Shown piece after piece: positions 25,741-34,069 of a DNA stretch of 64,000 bases (position 1 is its first letter; each line of letters opens with the position of its first letter). Origin of the DNA: JBEKYD01 sp052148435 (GTDB taxonomy: Bacteria; Acidobacteriota; Terriglobia; Bryobacterales; Bryobacteraceae). Both the position numbers and the translations under genes were made by a program. Where the stretch lies: the NCBI GenBank assembly GCA_052148435.1, contig JBKQIF010000153.1, forward strand, positions 29,373-93,372. Direction: 5' to 3'. The notes beneath the pieces were generated by a model that searched no databases, was not told where the DNA came from, and saw only the letters and a program-made list of their open reading frames with translations.

Positions 25741-26415
25741 ATGCGCGACAAGATCGTTTACTTCGCGGGCGCGGCGGCAATCGTCATTTTTGCCCGCGAT
25801 ATCTACGTGGCTGCGGGACTGCCCGAAGAAGCGTCGCAGGGCATAATCTTCAAAATCATTTTCTTTCATGTGCCGCTGGCGATCGCCGCGATGCTGGCGT
25901 CTTTCGTGGCGCTGGTGGCCAGCATTCTTTTCCTGGTCACAAGAAACTTTCGCTACGACGCGCTGGCGGTTTCGGTGACCGAGGTGGGATTGGCGCTGCT
26001 GGCGGGAAACCTGATCACCGGCTCGATCTGGGGTCATGTCGCCTGGGGCGTATGGTGGGCCTGGGACGCGCGGCTGACGTCGGCGCTGGTGTGCTGGCTG
26101 CTCTACGCCGGCTACATGATGCTGCGCCGGGCCATAGAGGAACCCACGCAACGGGCCACCTTCGCCGCGGTATTTTCCATTTTGGCGTTCATCGACGTGC
26201 CAATCGTGGTCTTCTCGATCAAATGGTGGAGGACGCAGCACCCGCAGCCGGTCTTCTGGGGCGGCGGCAGTTTTCCCGCGGAGTGGTTGGGGGTGTTCCT
26301 GTGGAACATGCTTGCCATGACTCTGCTGGGCGTGGTTCTGACCATGGTTCGTTTGCGCCAGGAGGACGCGCAGCGGGAGCTGGACGCAATGCGGCGCATG
26401 GCGCACGCGTTTTGA
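25741..26415 (+). CDS. ccmC: Heme exporter/cytochrome c maturation protein CcmC-like
   Basis: 224 residues with about six membrane helices. The tryptophan-rich heme-binding motif WGVWWAWDARLT and flanking histidines (FFHVPLAI; GHVAWG) are diagnostic of the heme-handling protein family. CcmC loads heme onto CcmE in the periplasm. ATG 25741 follows a GGGAGGG site. A CcmD-like gene follows, but ccmA, ccmB, ccmE and ccmF are not in the window. Confidence 0.9.
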   Translation: MRDKIVYFAGAAAIVIFARDIYVAAGLPEEASQGIIFKIIFFHVPLAIAAMLASFVALVASILFLVTRNFRYDALAVSVTEVGLALLAGNLITGSIWGHVAWGVWWAWDARLTSALVCWLLYAGYMMLRRAIEEPTQRATFAAVFSILAFIDVPIVVFSIKWWRTQHPQPVFWGGGSFPAEWLGVFLWNMLAMTLLGVVLTMVRLRQEDAQRELDAMRRMAHAF

Positions 26416-26424
26416 GGGCAAGCC

Positions 26425-26493
26425 TTCAGCGATCAGCAGTCAGCGATCAGCTCTTTGGTTTAGCTGAGAGCTGAGAGCTGATCGCTGACAGCT
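26425..26493. repeat. Family A intergenic repeat (copy 4)
   Basis: Dense array of the words TCAGCGATCAGC, AGCTGAGAGCTGA and GCTGATCGCTGACAGCTG, forming inverted and direct repeats. It separates the CcmC and CcmD genes. Confidence 0.6.
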
Positions 26494-26511
26494 GTGCTTT
26501 CCAAAGGACTT

Positions 26512-26718
26512 ATGACCTATCTGTTTGCTCAACTTACTTCCGACGATGTGACGCGCGAAATCGCCCGCTTGCAGCATGGCTATTATTGGCTGAGCTGGGC
26601 CATGATCGTGGCCTGGGCGATTGTGGTGGTTTACGTTTTGCTGCTGGTAGGAAGGGAGAAGAAGCTGAAGCGGGAAATTGCCAGCCTGAAGGTAATGCTG
26701 GAGGAAAAGCAGAAGTAA
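26512..26718 (+). CDS. ccmD: CcmD-like small membrane protein
   Basis: 68 residues: one membrane helix (YYWLSWAMIVAWAIVVVYVL) followed by a charged C-terminal helix (KKLKREIASLKVMLEEKQK), the layout of CcmD, which stabilises the CcmABC-heme-CcmE complex. ATG 26512 has an AAAGGA site. The link to CcmC supports the call; sequence alone is weak. Confidence 0.7.
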   Translation: MTYLFAQLTSDDVTREIARLQHGYYWLSWAMIVAWAIVVVYVLLLVGREKKLKREIASLKVMLEEKQK

Positions 26719-26720
26719 AT

Positions 26721-26768
26721 CGCGGACACACGCGGCGGCTTGTCAATGCCTGCCGCGCGTGACCGCGG
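26721..26768. terminator. Long imperfect hairpin between convergent genes
   Basis: The stem pairs CGCGGACACACGCGGCGGC with GCCTGCCGCGCGTGACCGCG around a short AT-containing loop. It lies between the convergent CcmD and small secreted protein genes. There is no T-run, so termination is inferred from position only. Confidence 0.4.
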
Positions 26769-26783
26769 TTGAGAGCTTGCGGG

Positions 26784-27113
26784 TTAGTAGCTGAAGTCGA
26801 GCTTGGTTGTCGAGCCGCCAAACTCGATCGAGTCGACGCGGTCCGCGGCGCCGTCCTTGCTCGAATCCACTATCGTGTCGGCGAACTTCTTGGCACTGGT
26901 TTCCACTTTGACGGCGGTCGACACCGACTTCTGGGTGCGCGTGTCCGTGAAGACGGCCGTGCCGCCATCCAGCTTCACTTTGTAGTGGCCAGGCGCCAAC
27001 TGCAGGGCGCCGACCTTGGCGGGTGAACCCAGGGTCAGTTCGTAGGCTTTGGTTCCGGCGAAGCTGAGGCTCGACAGAGACAGTAATCCAATCAAAAGCA
27101 GCGATTTCTTCAT
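26784..27113 (-). CDS. Small secreted protein, unknown function
   Basis: 109 residues with a signal peptide (KKSLLLIGLLSLSSLSFAG). The mature part is strand-rich (YELTLGSPAKVGALQLAPGH, YKVKLDGGTAVFTDT) and ends at a tyrosine; no Cys and no catalytic motif. I do not recognise a named family. An AT-rich intergenic region (27114-27297) lies upstream and probably holds its promoter. Confidence 0.7.
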   Translation of the reverse strand: MKKSLLLIGLLSLSSLSFAGTKAYELTLGSPAKVGALQLAPGHYKVKLDGGTAVFTDTRTQKSVSTAVKVETSAKKFADTIVDSSKDGAADRVDSIEFGGSTTKLDFSY

Positions 27114-27297
27114 AGGTTTTTTGCCATTCCTTGCGGTTTCTTGTAGAACCTGCAATCGGCGTCCGGGACGTTTGCCGTTTCTAAATTCATGGTACGTCAA
27201 TTACGGTTTCAAACCCCATCGAACTTTTTTATTATCTGGATTGTTAATGGATTTTAACTCAATTGTTTGCAATACTTGCGAGGATTTTTACATAGAT

Positions 27298-28233
27298 TTA
27301 CAATCCCTGACGGAACTGTAAAGAACCCACCAATTCACTTACATTACGGAGTTTCTCGCGGCGGCAAAACGCGCCTAATTCGCCGGCAATGGCAACGGTT
27401 GCGGCGGGATTCCAGAAGGAAGCGGTACCGACCTGGACGGCAGTAGCGCCCGAGACGAGGAATTCGGCGGCATCTTCGCCCGAGGCGATGCCGCCCAAGC
27501 CTACCACGGGAATTTTGACGGCGTTTGCGGCCAGGTAAACCAGGCGGAGGGCAAGAGGTTTGATGGCCGGGCCGGAAAGACCGCCAAAACCGGCTCCGAT
27601 GCGGGGCCGGCGGGTGCGGGCGTCGACCGAGAGGGCAAGGAAGGTATTGACCAGCGAGAGGGCGTCGGCGCCGTGCTCTTCGGCGGCGCGGGCCAGGGGT
27701 TCGATGGCGGCAACGTTGGGAGACAGCTTGACGATCAGGGGCCGGCGCGCAACCTGTCTGGCCGCGCGGACCACATCGGCCAGCAGGCCGGGGTCGCTGG
27801 AGAAAAACATGCCGCCGTGGCTGGTATTGGGGCAGGATACGTTGAGTTCGTAGCCGGCCAGGCCGGGGTGGTCTTCGAGAACGCGAATCACTTCGCAGTA
27901 ATCGGCGACCTGGTAGCCGAAGACGTTGGCGAAAACCGCGGTATCGATTTTGGCCAATTGGGGCAGTTTGTCCTTGACGAAGGCCCGCACGCCGATATTC
28001 TGGAGGCCGATGGAGTTGATCATGCCGGCGGGAGATTCGACCACGCGAGGGGGCGGATTGCCCTCGATGGGCTCGCGGGACAGTCCTTTGACGACCAGGC
28101 CGCCAAGAGCCTCCAGGTTCACCATGCCGGCGAATTCGACGCCATAGGCAAACGTACCGGCGGCAGCCAGGACGGGATTGCGGAGGGGGATGCCGCAGAG
28201 TGTGGTGGAGAGCAGGGAATCGGGGGCGCTCAT
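27298..28233 (-). CDS. pyrD: Dihydroorotate dehydrogenase, class 1
   Basis: 311 residues; FMN enzyme of pyrimidine synthesis converting dihydroorotate to orotate. Motifs: NPVLAAAGTFAYG, INSIGLQNIG, NVSCPNTSHG (the catalytic cysteine typical of class 1) and the FMN-phosphate loop VVGLGGIASGEDA. Sequence style points to subclass 1B, which normally needs the PyrK electron-transfer subunit; no pyrK is adjacent. Confidence 0.93.
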   Translation of the reverse strand: MSAPDSLLSTTLCGIPLRNPVLAAAGTFAYGVEFAGMVNLEALGGLVVKGLSREPIEGNPPPRVVESPAGMINSIGLQNIGVRAFVKDKLPQLAKIDTAVFANVFGYQVADYCEVIRVLEDHPGLAGYELNVSCPNTSHGGMFFSSDPGLLADVVRAARQVARRPLIVKLSPNVAAIEPLARAAEEHGADALSLVNTFLALSVDARTRRPRIGAGFGGLSGPAIKPLALRLVYLAANAVKIPVVGLGGIASGEDAAEFLVSGATAVQVGTASFWNPAATVAIAGELGAFCRREKLRNVSELVGSLQFRQGL

Positions 28234-28268
28234 ACGATGTGGTCTATGAGCGCTGGGCGGAAGCCGAC

Positions 28269-28290
28269 GCAGGCCAAAGGCCTACTCCAC
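28269..28290. repeat. CCAC-tailed hairpin repeat (family C)
   Basis: A 22-base sequence beginning gcaggccaaaggcctactcc is repeated exactly at 33963-33984. Its core AGGCC-AAA-GGCCT can fold. It lies between the pyrD start and the stop of the phosphatase-like gene. Confidence 0.7.
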
Positions 28291-28378
28291 GCAGGCTGCC
28301 GTAGAGCAGGCGTTTCCCCTTGCAGCCGGCCGGAGCTACCAGTGCCGCCACTGACTGCGGTTCCCGTTGGGCGGCGGA

Positions 28379-29854
28379 TCATTCGATGAGGGCCTCGCTC
28401 AAGACCCTGCCCGCGGCGGAGGAGGGCGAGGCCACGCCGATGGCGCGGGCCAGGGTGGGCGCCAGGTCGACGGCTTCGACCGGTTGTTCGAACACCCCGC
28501 CGAGAAACTGCGGCCCGTAGAGGCACAGCGGGGTGCGGGCGTCGTAGTTATAGAGGGAACCGTAGGAGATGCCGCGCTTCTGGCCGTAGTCTTCGACGTA
28601 TTCGGGCCGGTAGGAGAGCATCAAGTCTCCCGAGCGCTTGGGATGGAAACTGTTGCGAAAGCGTTCTTGCCATCGATTATGGACGGAGCAGGCGCCGGAA
28701 GCGGTGAAGACCGCGGCCACGGCCGGGTGGGTCATGGCGGCCGAGGCGGCGCGATCGCGAACGGTGTCGAGATTCGCGGCCGGGTCCGGATCGAGGTAGA
28801 CGAAGGGGTAGAGGTAAGCAGCCACGTGCCCCAGTCTGGCCGGCGCCAGAGCTTTTTCGATAGTCTGGGCCACGGATTCACCGTTGACCGCCATGCGAGC
28901 CCGCGCAGACTCCGAGGGCAGGGGCGGGGCGCCATGGCCGCCGGCCAGAACCAGGTTGAAGCCGGCGTCGCCAAATTCACGGCTCAGACGGTCCACCAGG
29001 CTGGCCAGGTCCAGATCCAGGCGCAGCATCATTTGTTGCAGCAAAGGAGACCGCGATCCGGTCTCGTAGCCGAGGAAGGCGGAAGAGGAAACCACCAGAT
29101 ACAACAGGTCGAAGACGCCATTCTGGCCCAAGCCTTCGCGCACGATCGCCTCGTGGGCCAGTTCAAACTGGGTGTTCTGGGCGAAGGGCGATGCCCGATA
29201 CAGTTCCACGAACTCCCTCGGATGGGCGGCATCATAGCGCAGCACGCGCAGGGGAGGCGCCTCGGGGCGGGCACCCTGAGCCATCCAGCGGGCGTCGTGC
29301 AAAGCGTCGGGCGAATGGCTCTGGTTGAATGCGTCGAGCCAATCGGGCTCCGAACCCGACGCGGCGAAGCGGCCGTTGTCGTCCATCCAGAAACGGCTGG
29401 CCGGGATGAATCCGGTAACCAGCCGGGCGTGCAGGGGATCGAGCGTCACGACGGTGATACGGGTGTGGTCCTGTGCCGCCACCTGTTCAGCGAGGGTGGT
29501 GGCCAGCAGTTCCTCATAGCCGAGACGGAGCGGTTTCTTGGCGGCGCGGTCGTAACACCAATCCGCCACGATACCGTGCTGAGCGGGCCAGGCGCCGGTG
29601 GCCACAGTGGCCAGGGTGGTGGAGGAAAAAGTACTGGCCAGGTGCCGGCAATCGGGGAAGTAGGAGCCATGCTCGAGCAGCCGGCGGAAACCGCCGGGGG
29701 CGAAACGCTGCCAGGCGGAATCCACCAGATCGGGCTGGAAATGCTCCAGCAGAATGCAGACCGTCAATTGGGGCCGGCGTGGAATCGCGCGCGCGGCGCC
29801 GCCCGCGAGGGCACCGGCCACCGCGGCGCCGAACGCTCTGCGGTTCAGGGCCAT
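28379..29854 (-). CDS. Alkaline-phosphatase-fold protein with degenerate metal site
   Basis: 491 residues, exported (leader RRAFGAAVAGALAGGAARA). The fold is that of PafA/NPP-type phosphodiesterases: STFSSTTLATVATG (nucleophile region), AWPAQHGIVADW, YNYDARTPLCLYGPQF. The usual metal ligands appear replaced: the N-terminal Asp slot is E37 (ILLEHF), the DxxxH pair reads A259...Y263 (SSSAFLGYE), the DH pair is GGH (306-307), and the last His slot is Arg (YDARTP). By-eye alignment suggests a pseudo-enzyme or one with a changed metal site. Confidence 0.8.
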   Translation of the reverse strand: MALNRRAFGAAVAGALAGGAARAIPRRPQLTVCILLEHFQPDLVDSAWQRFAPGGFRRLLEHGSYFPDCRHLASTFSSTTLATVATGAWPAQHGIVADWCYDRAAKKPLRLGYEELLATTLAEQVAAQDHTRITVVTLDPLHARLVTGFIPASRFWMDDNGRFAASGSEPDWLDAFNQSHSPDALHDARWMAQGARPEAPPLRVLRYDAAHPREFVELYRASPFAQNTQFELAHEAIVREGLGQNGVFDLLYLVVSSSAFLGYETGSRSPLLQQMMLRLDLDLASLVDRLSREFGDAGFNLVLAGGHGAPPLPSESARARMAVNGESVAQTIEKALAPARLGHVAAYLYPFVYLDPDPAANLDTVRDRAASAAMTHPAVAAVFTASGACSVHNRWQERFRNSFHPKRSGDLMLSYRPEYVEDYGQKRGISYGSLYNYDARTPLCLYGPQFLGGVFEQPVEAVDLAPTLARAIGVASPSSAAGRVLSEALIE

Positions 29855-29984
29855 TAGACAGGAGTTTAACCCACCTCGGCACGCGGTTTCAGGAATTCGC
29901 TGGCGCGGCCGGCCGGGCCGGTGTGGCTGACGGCTTCGATCTGGATCCGTCGCCTTATTTGCGAATACAAGTGCCTGGCATTTT

Positions 29985-30011
29985 CCACTCCACCAACGGC
30001 CCCCGGAGTGG
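29985..30011. promoter_or_regulatory. Inverted repeat upstream of the HTH gene
   Basis: Seven-base arms CCACTCC / GGAGTGG with a 13-base loop, followed by a -10-like TATAGT (within GTTATAGTGTAAC) some 35-40 bases before the HTH-gene ATG. A possible promoter/operator in the divergent gap 29855-30055. Confidence 0.35.
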
Positions 30012-30055
30012 TGTTATAGTGTAACGTCTAATTAGTCGCTTTTTGAACCAGCCGC

Positions 30056-30373
30056 ATGAAACAGGAAAAAGGCATCCTGGGGCTCCCGGCAATTCGGCGT
30101 AATCGCGGGATAACCCTCGAACAGATTTCCGGCACCACGAAGATCGGTGTGCGCTTGCTCGAAGCGATTGAAAACGGCGAATTCCGCAAACTTCCGGGTG
30201 GTATTTACAATACCAACTACATTCGCCAATACGCCCGAGCGATTCGTTACGACGAAGCAGCGCTGCTCGATTACTATCATTGCCAAACGCGCCCGGCGGC
30301 ATTGCCGCAGGTGGAGGGCAGTACCGGCAAGTGGAACTTGTTCGGACCGGCATCGCCGCTGGCGGGATCTTAG
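30056..30373 (+). CDS. RodZ-like N-terminal HTH protein lacking a membrane part
   Basis: 105 residues. The helix-turn-helix (RRNRGITLEQISGTTKIGVR, ENGEFRKLPGGIYNTNYIRQ) is the HTH_25 type found at the N-terminus of RodZ, including the RLLEAIE and YARAI helices. RodZ normally continues into a membrane helix and periplasmic domain; here the protein stops after a short Pro-rich tail. It could be a free regulator or a truncated RodZ. Good confidence in fold, low in role. Confidence 0.8.
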   Translation: MKQEKGILGLPAIRRNRGITLEQISGTTKIGVRLLEAIENGEFRKLPGGIYNTNYIRQYARAIRYDEAALLDYYHCQTRPAALPQVEGSTGKWNLFGPASPLAGS

Positions 30374-30384
30374 CGGGGAACAAA

Positions 30385-30441
30385 CACAGGCTAAAGCCTG
30401 TGCCACCGGAACAAGTACAAGCTAAGACCTATGCCACCAAG
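30385..30441. repeat. CCAC-tailed hairpin repeats, one intact and one degenerate (family C)
   Basis: Intact unit 30385-30407: CACAGGCT-AA-AGCCTGTG then CCACC, identical over 23 bases to 32896-32918. A decayed copy (caagctaagacctatgccac) follows at about 30418-30437. Confidence 0.7.
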
Positions 30442-30447
30442 TGGCCA

Positions 30448-31596
30448 TTAAGCCGGGACGTCCACCCAGGCGCGTTTGCGGTTGCTTTCCAATTCGGATT
30501 CCAGAATCGTCAGTTGGCGTAATCCATCGGCGAACTGCGGGTACTCGGGCGCCGCCGAGGGATCTTCGATGGAGCGGTAAAAGCGGCGGAAGACCTGTTT
30601 GAAGGTATCGTCGTAACCTTCGCTATGGCCGCCGGGCAGATCGGCGTAGGAACGGGCGCCTGGCTTGAGCAGGGATGGATCCTTGACGACGATCTGGTTG
30701 GCGCTGTTACGTTGGCCGACCCACAACTCGTCGGGGCGTTCCTGGTCCCAGGCGACGCCGGCTTTGCTGCCGAAGATTTCGATGCGCAAAGAATTCTTGC
30801 GTCCGGCCGAGACCTGGCTGGCGGTGAAGGAACCGCGGGCGCGGCCTCCCATGCGAAATACCACCGCGCCGAAATCTTCGGTATCGATGGCAACTTCTTC
30901 ATAATCCTCGGGCACCAGGGTTTTACCGGCGAAGGTTTCGACGGAGCCTTTGGGACGCTTGCGGGTTTTGTGGAAGGTCTGGAGATCGGCGCAGACCGAG
31001 CTAATGCGGAGGCCGGTGATGTGCTCGGCCGTGTCGCACCAGTGCGAGCCGATGTCGGCCATCGCGCGGGAGGGGCCGCTGACGGCCGAATCGACGCGCC
31101 AGTTCCAGTCGGTGTCGTAGAGCAGCCAGTCCTGCGAGTAGGTGCCTTGCACCACCAGGATCTCGCCCAAGTCGCCGGCTTCGCGCATACAGCGCATCTG
31201 CTGCACCATGGGGTAGAAGCGCAGGTTGTGGAAAGTGCAATTGCGGCGGCGGGTTTCGGCGGCCAGGGCGACCAACTGGCGCGCCTCGGCGGTGGAGAGG
31301 GCCAGCGGCTTCTCGCACAAGACGTGTTTGCCGGCCTGAAGGGCGTCGGTGGCCATGGGCAAATGCAGCGCATTGGGGGTGCAGATATGGACGACGTCCA
31401 CGGCGGGATCTTCCAGGATGCGGCGGTAATCGGAGTCGGTTCTTTCGATGTGGAGCTCGCGGCCCAGGCGGGCAGGATCGTCGCGCTCGGCGATCACCAG
31501 CGCGTAGACTTCCACGTTGCCCAGGCGCCGCAAGCCTTCAATGTGTACACGGCCGACGAAGCCGGCGCCGAAGACGGCTGTTTTGAAACGAGTCAT
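30448..31596 (-). CDS. Gfo/Idh/MocA-family oxidoreductase
   Basis: 382 residues. Rossmann start FKTAVFGAGFVGRVHIEGLR, the GKHVLCEKPLALS block with catalytic Lys, then the C-terminal substrate domain with DIGSHWCDTAEH. NAD(P)-dependent sugar or inositol dehydrogenase type; substrate unknown. No leader, so cytoplasmic. It stands alone with repeats downstream. Confidence 0.92.
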   Translation of the reverse strand: MTRFKTAVFGAGFVGRVHIEGLRRLGNVEVYALVIAERDDPARLGRELHIERTDSDYRRILEDPAVDVVHICTPNALHLPMATDALQAGKHVLCEKPLALSTAEARQLVALAAETRRRNCTFHNLRFYPMVQQMRCMREAGDLGEILVVQGTYSQDWLLYDTDWNWRVDSAVSGPSRAMADIGSHWCDTAEHITGLRISSVCADLQTFHKTRKRPKGSVETFAGKTLVPEDYEEVAIDTEDFGAVVFRMGGRARGSFTASQVSAGRKNSLRIEIFGSKAGVAWDQERPDELWVGQRNSANQIVVKDPSLLKPGARSYADLPGGHSEGYDDTFKQVFRRFYRSIEDPSAAPEYPQFADGLRQLTILESELESNRKRAWVDVPA

Positions 31597-31794
31597 ATAG
31601 CCTTTCCAGGGCGCGCGCGACCCGGCGCGCCACGAATGCTGAGGTTCGCACGGCGATAGGCAGGCCGTCAAGGGCGTCTCGCGAGCGATTTGGGACGGGG
31701 GTCGCTTTTCCGCGGATGAAAAGGTTGCGGGGGGAGCGGCTCGAAGCCGCGGAAGCGGGGCGGGAAAGCTGGTAAATTAAGGGATGAAACAGCC

Positions 31795-32082
31795 ATGGTA
31801 GTGCGCATTCGGTTTGGCAAGGGAGTGAAAGTCAGCCGGAAACGCCGCAAGAATCAGCGCGTGGCGCTGGCCGTGGCGGCGCTGCTCACGCCTGCCGCCT
31901 TTCTGGCGTTCGTGCTGGGCTTATGGCAGATAGCGGCCGACCTGAGCTTTGCTTCGAATTTCGCGATTTCGAGCGGAATATTCTCCCACTGGCACGTGTG
32001 GGTGGGAGCCGCGGCGCTGCTGCAGTTTTGCGCCTACCGGTTGAACCGGTACGGAAAAAGCGGCGACACGGCGGCTCCGTAA
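31795..32082 (+). CDS. Small two-helix membrane protein
   Basis: 95 residues with a strongly basic N-terminus (KVSRKRRKNQR) and two hydrophobic helices (about 28-48 and 66-80). Unknown family. It lies 43 bases upstream of the rhomboid gene on the same strand and may be its operon partner. Confidence 0.6.
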   Translation: MVVRIRFGKGVKVSRKRRKNQRVALAVAALLTPAAFLAFVLGLWQIAADLSFASNFAISSGIFSHWHVWVGAAALLQFCAYRLNRYGKSGDTAAP

Positions 32083-32125
32083 CCCGATTTCGAGCATCTG
32101 TTATCCTAGCCCTAGAGACCCGCCC

Positions 32126-32863
32126 ATGCGTTACAGCCAGTACCCGTATCGCCGATCTTCGTTATTCGGATACTTCCCTCCTGGAATTCGATGGCTGCTG
32201 ATTAGTAACACGCTGGTCTTTTTGGTGTACTTCCTGGGAGGGAGCGCGGTGAAGCTCCACCTGACCACGCTGTTCGCGCTCTGGGCGGCGGCTGCCGTGC
32301 GGTCGTTGTTTGTCTGGCAACTGTTCACCTACATGTTCTTGCACGCGGGCATTACGCACCTGCTCTTCAACATGCTCACGCTGTGGATGTTCGGGGTTAT
32401 GCTGGAGCGGGATTGGGGCACGCGGCGGTTCCTGAAATACTACTTTTTGTGCGGCATCGCGGCGGGCGTGTGCGTGCTTGTGGCGAACATGGCCGTGGGC
32501 GATTGGCAGACACCGACCATCGGGGCTTCGGGCGCCATTTTCGGCGTGCTGGTGGCGTTCGGCGTTCTGTACCCCAACCAGACCGTGCTGATGGGTTTCC
32601 TGTTTCCGATCAAGGCCAAGTACATGGTCATGATCTATGCCGCCATCGAACTGCTGTTGACCTTCGGGCCGAACACGGGCGTGAGCACGGTGGCGCACCT
32701 GGGCGGAATGGCCTTCGGATACGTGTATCTGAAGCGGCGCATGCCGTCCGTGAACTTGCCGGATGCACGCGGCGCATGGCGGCAGTGGCGGCTGGGCCGC
32801 GCGAAAAGAAAGTTCCAGGTATACATGCGCAAGCACGGCGGCCGCGATCCCTGGTCGAACTGA
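32126..32863 (+). CDS. Rhomboid-family intramembrane serine protease
   Basis: 245 residues with about six membrane helices. The catalytic dyad is visible: Ser136 in TIGASGAIFG and His191 in TVAHLGGMAFG; the H73-x4-H78-x3-N82 cluster (HAGITHLLFN) supplies the oxyanion residues. A basic cytoplasmic tail follows. Cleaves transmembrane segments of unknown substrates. Confidence 0.95.
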   Translation: MRYSQYPYRRSSLFGYFPPGIRWLLISNTLVFLVYFLGGSAVKLHLTTLFALWAAAAVRSLFVWQLFTYMFLHAGITHLLFNMLTLWMFGVMLERDWGTRRFLKYYFLCGIAAGVCVLVANMAVGDWQTPTIGASGAIFGVLVAFGVLYPNQTVLMGFLFPIKAKYMVMIYAAIELLLTFGPNTGVSTVAHLGGMAFGYVYLKRRMPSVNLPDARGAWRQWRLGRAKRKFQVYMRKHGGRDPWSN

Positions 32864-32895
32864 ACCCGAAGATCTTTGCCGGGAGGCCTGTCCAT

Positions 32896-32918
32896 CACAG
32901 GCTAAAGCCTGTGCCACC
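32896..32918. repeat. CCAC-tailed hairpin repeat (family C)
   Basis: CACAGGCTAAAGCCTGTG plus CCACC, a 23-base exact copy of 30385-30407. It lies at the 3' ends of the convergent rhomboid and metallophosphoesterase genes and touches the latter's stop. Confidence 0.75.
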
Positions 32919-33863
32919 TTAGCAGTTGGGCCGGTAGGGCTGGCTGTAATGCGTGTTCCAATCCACCAGGCCTATGTTCAACAGTTCGTGCCGAACGGCC
33001 TTCGTGTCGGCTTCCACAATCAGGTACGCGTTGGGGTCGTAGCGCGTAGCCGCCATCACCAGGTGCTGCGGGCCGTAGGAGCGGCCGAATTCGAACCATT
33101 TGTGCCAGTGGCCCGAAATCACTCTCTGGATGGAATCCTTGTGGCGCTTCAGGATGGCGTACACGCCGTAGTCCTTCACCTCTTTTTCCTGAACGAGCGA
33201 CAGCGGATAGTGGATGAAGACGAACGAAGGTCTCCGCTGGGCCAGCTCAGCCTCCAGCCAGTTCAACTGCTCTTCGCCCAGCGAGCCGGTGGACGGATTA
33301 TAGTCGGCATGGCCCGGATCCCAGGTATTGCCCAGAAAATTATTGAGGTGGATAAACTTCCAGTTGCGGTGCTCCACGCTGTAATAGGGCGCCAGGCCCA
33401 GTTTGCGGCGGAACAGCTCGTGAGAAAGCTTGCGCGGCACGTCTTTCGAATAATCGTGGTTGCCGAAGCCCACGTGTACCGGCATCCGGAAGCCATCCGT
33501 CAGCGCCTTGGCCCGGTCGATCCGCGTCTCGTGCTGGAAGTAAAAGTCCACATCCGGCGAGGGGTAATTATGAAAGTAATCACCCACCAGGAATACTTTT
33601 TCCATACGCGGCGTGAGGGAATCGATGAGCGCGCGGGCCGCTTCCAGGCGCTCGGTGGTCTTGAAGATCGATTCCGTATCCTCGGCGTTGCCCTCAGGCC
33701 CTTTGTAATAACCGTCGATGATGTGCGTGTCGGCGATGACGGCGAAATAGAACTTGGAACTGTCGGGAGCGGCGAACGCAAACGGACGAATCAGAATCGA
33801 CGTGGCGGCCGCTCCGCTCACGCGCAGAAATTGCTTTCGGCTGAAGCGCGGCATGGAATTCAT
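32919..33863 (-). CDS. Secreted calcineurin-type metallophosphoesterase
   Basis: 314 residues, TAT-like leader (FSRKQFLRVSGAAATSILIR). Metal motifs: VIADTHIID (DxH), LVGDYFHN (GD), VGFGNHDYS (GNHD), FVFIHYPLS and ISGHWHKW (GHxH). Hydrolyses phosphomonoesters or diesters outside the cytoplasm. ATG 33863 has a GGGAGG site. Confidence 0.92.
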   Translation of the reverse strand: MNSMPRFSRKQFLRVSGAAATSILIRPFAFAAPDSSKFYFAVIADTHIIDGYYKGPEGNAEDTESIFKTTERLEAARALIDSLTPRMEKVFLVGDYFHNYPSPDVDFYFQHETRIDRAKALTDGFRMPVHVGFGNHDYSKDVPRKLSHELFRRKLGLAPYYSVEHRNWKFIHLNNFLGNTWDPGHADYNPSTGSLGEEQLNWLEAELAQRRPSFVFIHYPLSLVQEKEVKDYGVYAILKRHKDSIQRVISGHWHKWFEFGRSYGPQHLVMAATRYDPNAYLIVEADTKAVRHELLNIGLVDWNTHYSQPYRPNC

Positions 33864-33962
33864 CGGTAACCTCCCCTCCCGATCCAGTATATCCACACGC
33901 AATGGCGGGGTGGTGACGGGTTCGACGATCGGCTCCGCTGTGGCTCTAGACTAGAAATCGTG

Positions 33963-34055
33963 GCAGGCCAAAGGCCTACTCCACAAGGGGTGTAAGGCGT
34001 TGATGTGCCTACTGTGGATTAGGCGTTTTCGCCTGTGATCGGCCACAGGGCAACT
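33963..34055. repeat. Cluster of CCAC-tailed hairpin repeats (family C)
   Basis: The 22-base unit at 33963-33984 equals 28269-28290; further on, AGGCG-TTTT-CGCCT-GTGA...GGCCAC at about 34021-34047 is a variant hairpin. The cluster fills the gap before the GT2 stop. Confidence 0.6.
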
Positions 34056-34069
34056 TCTGCCATGGGCTG

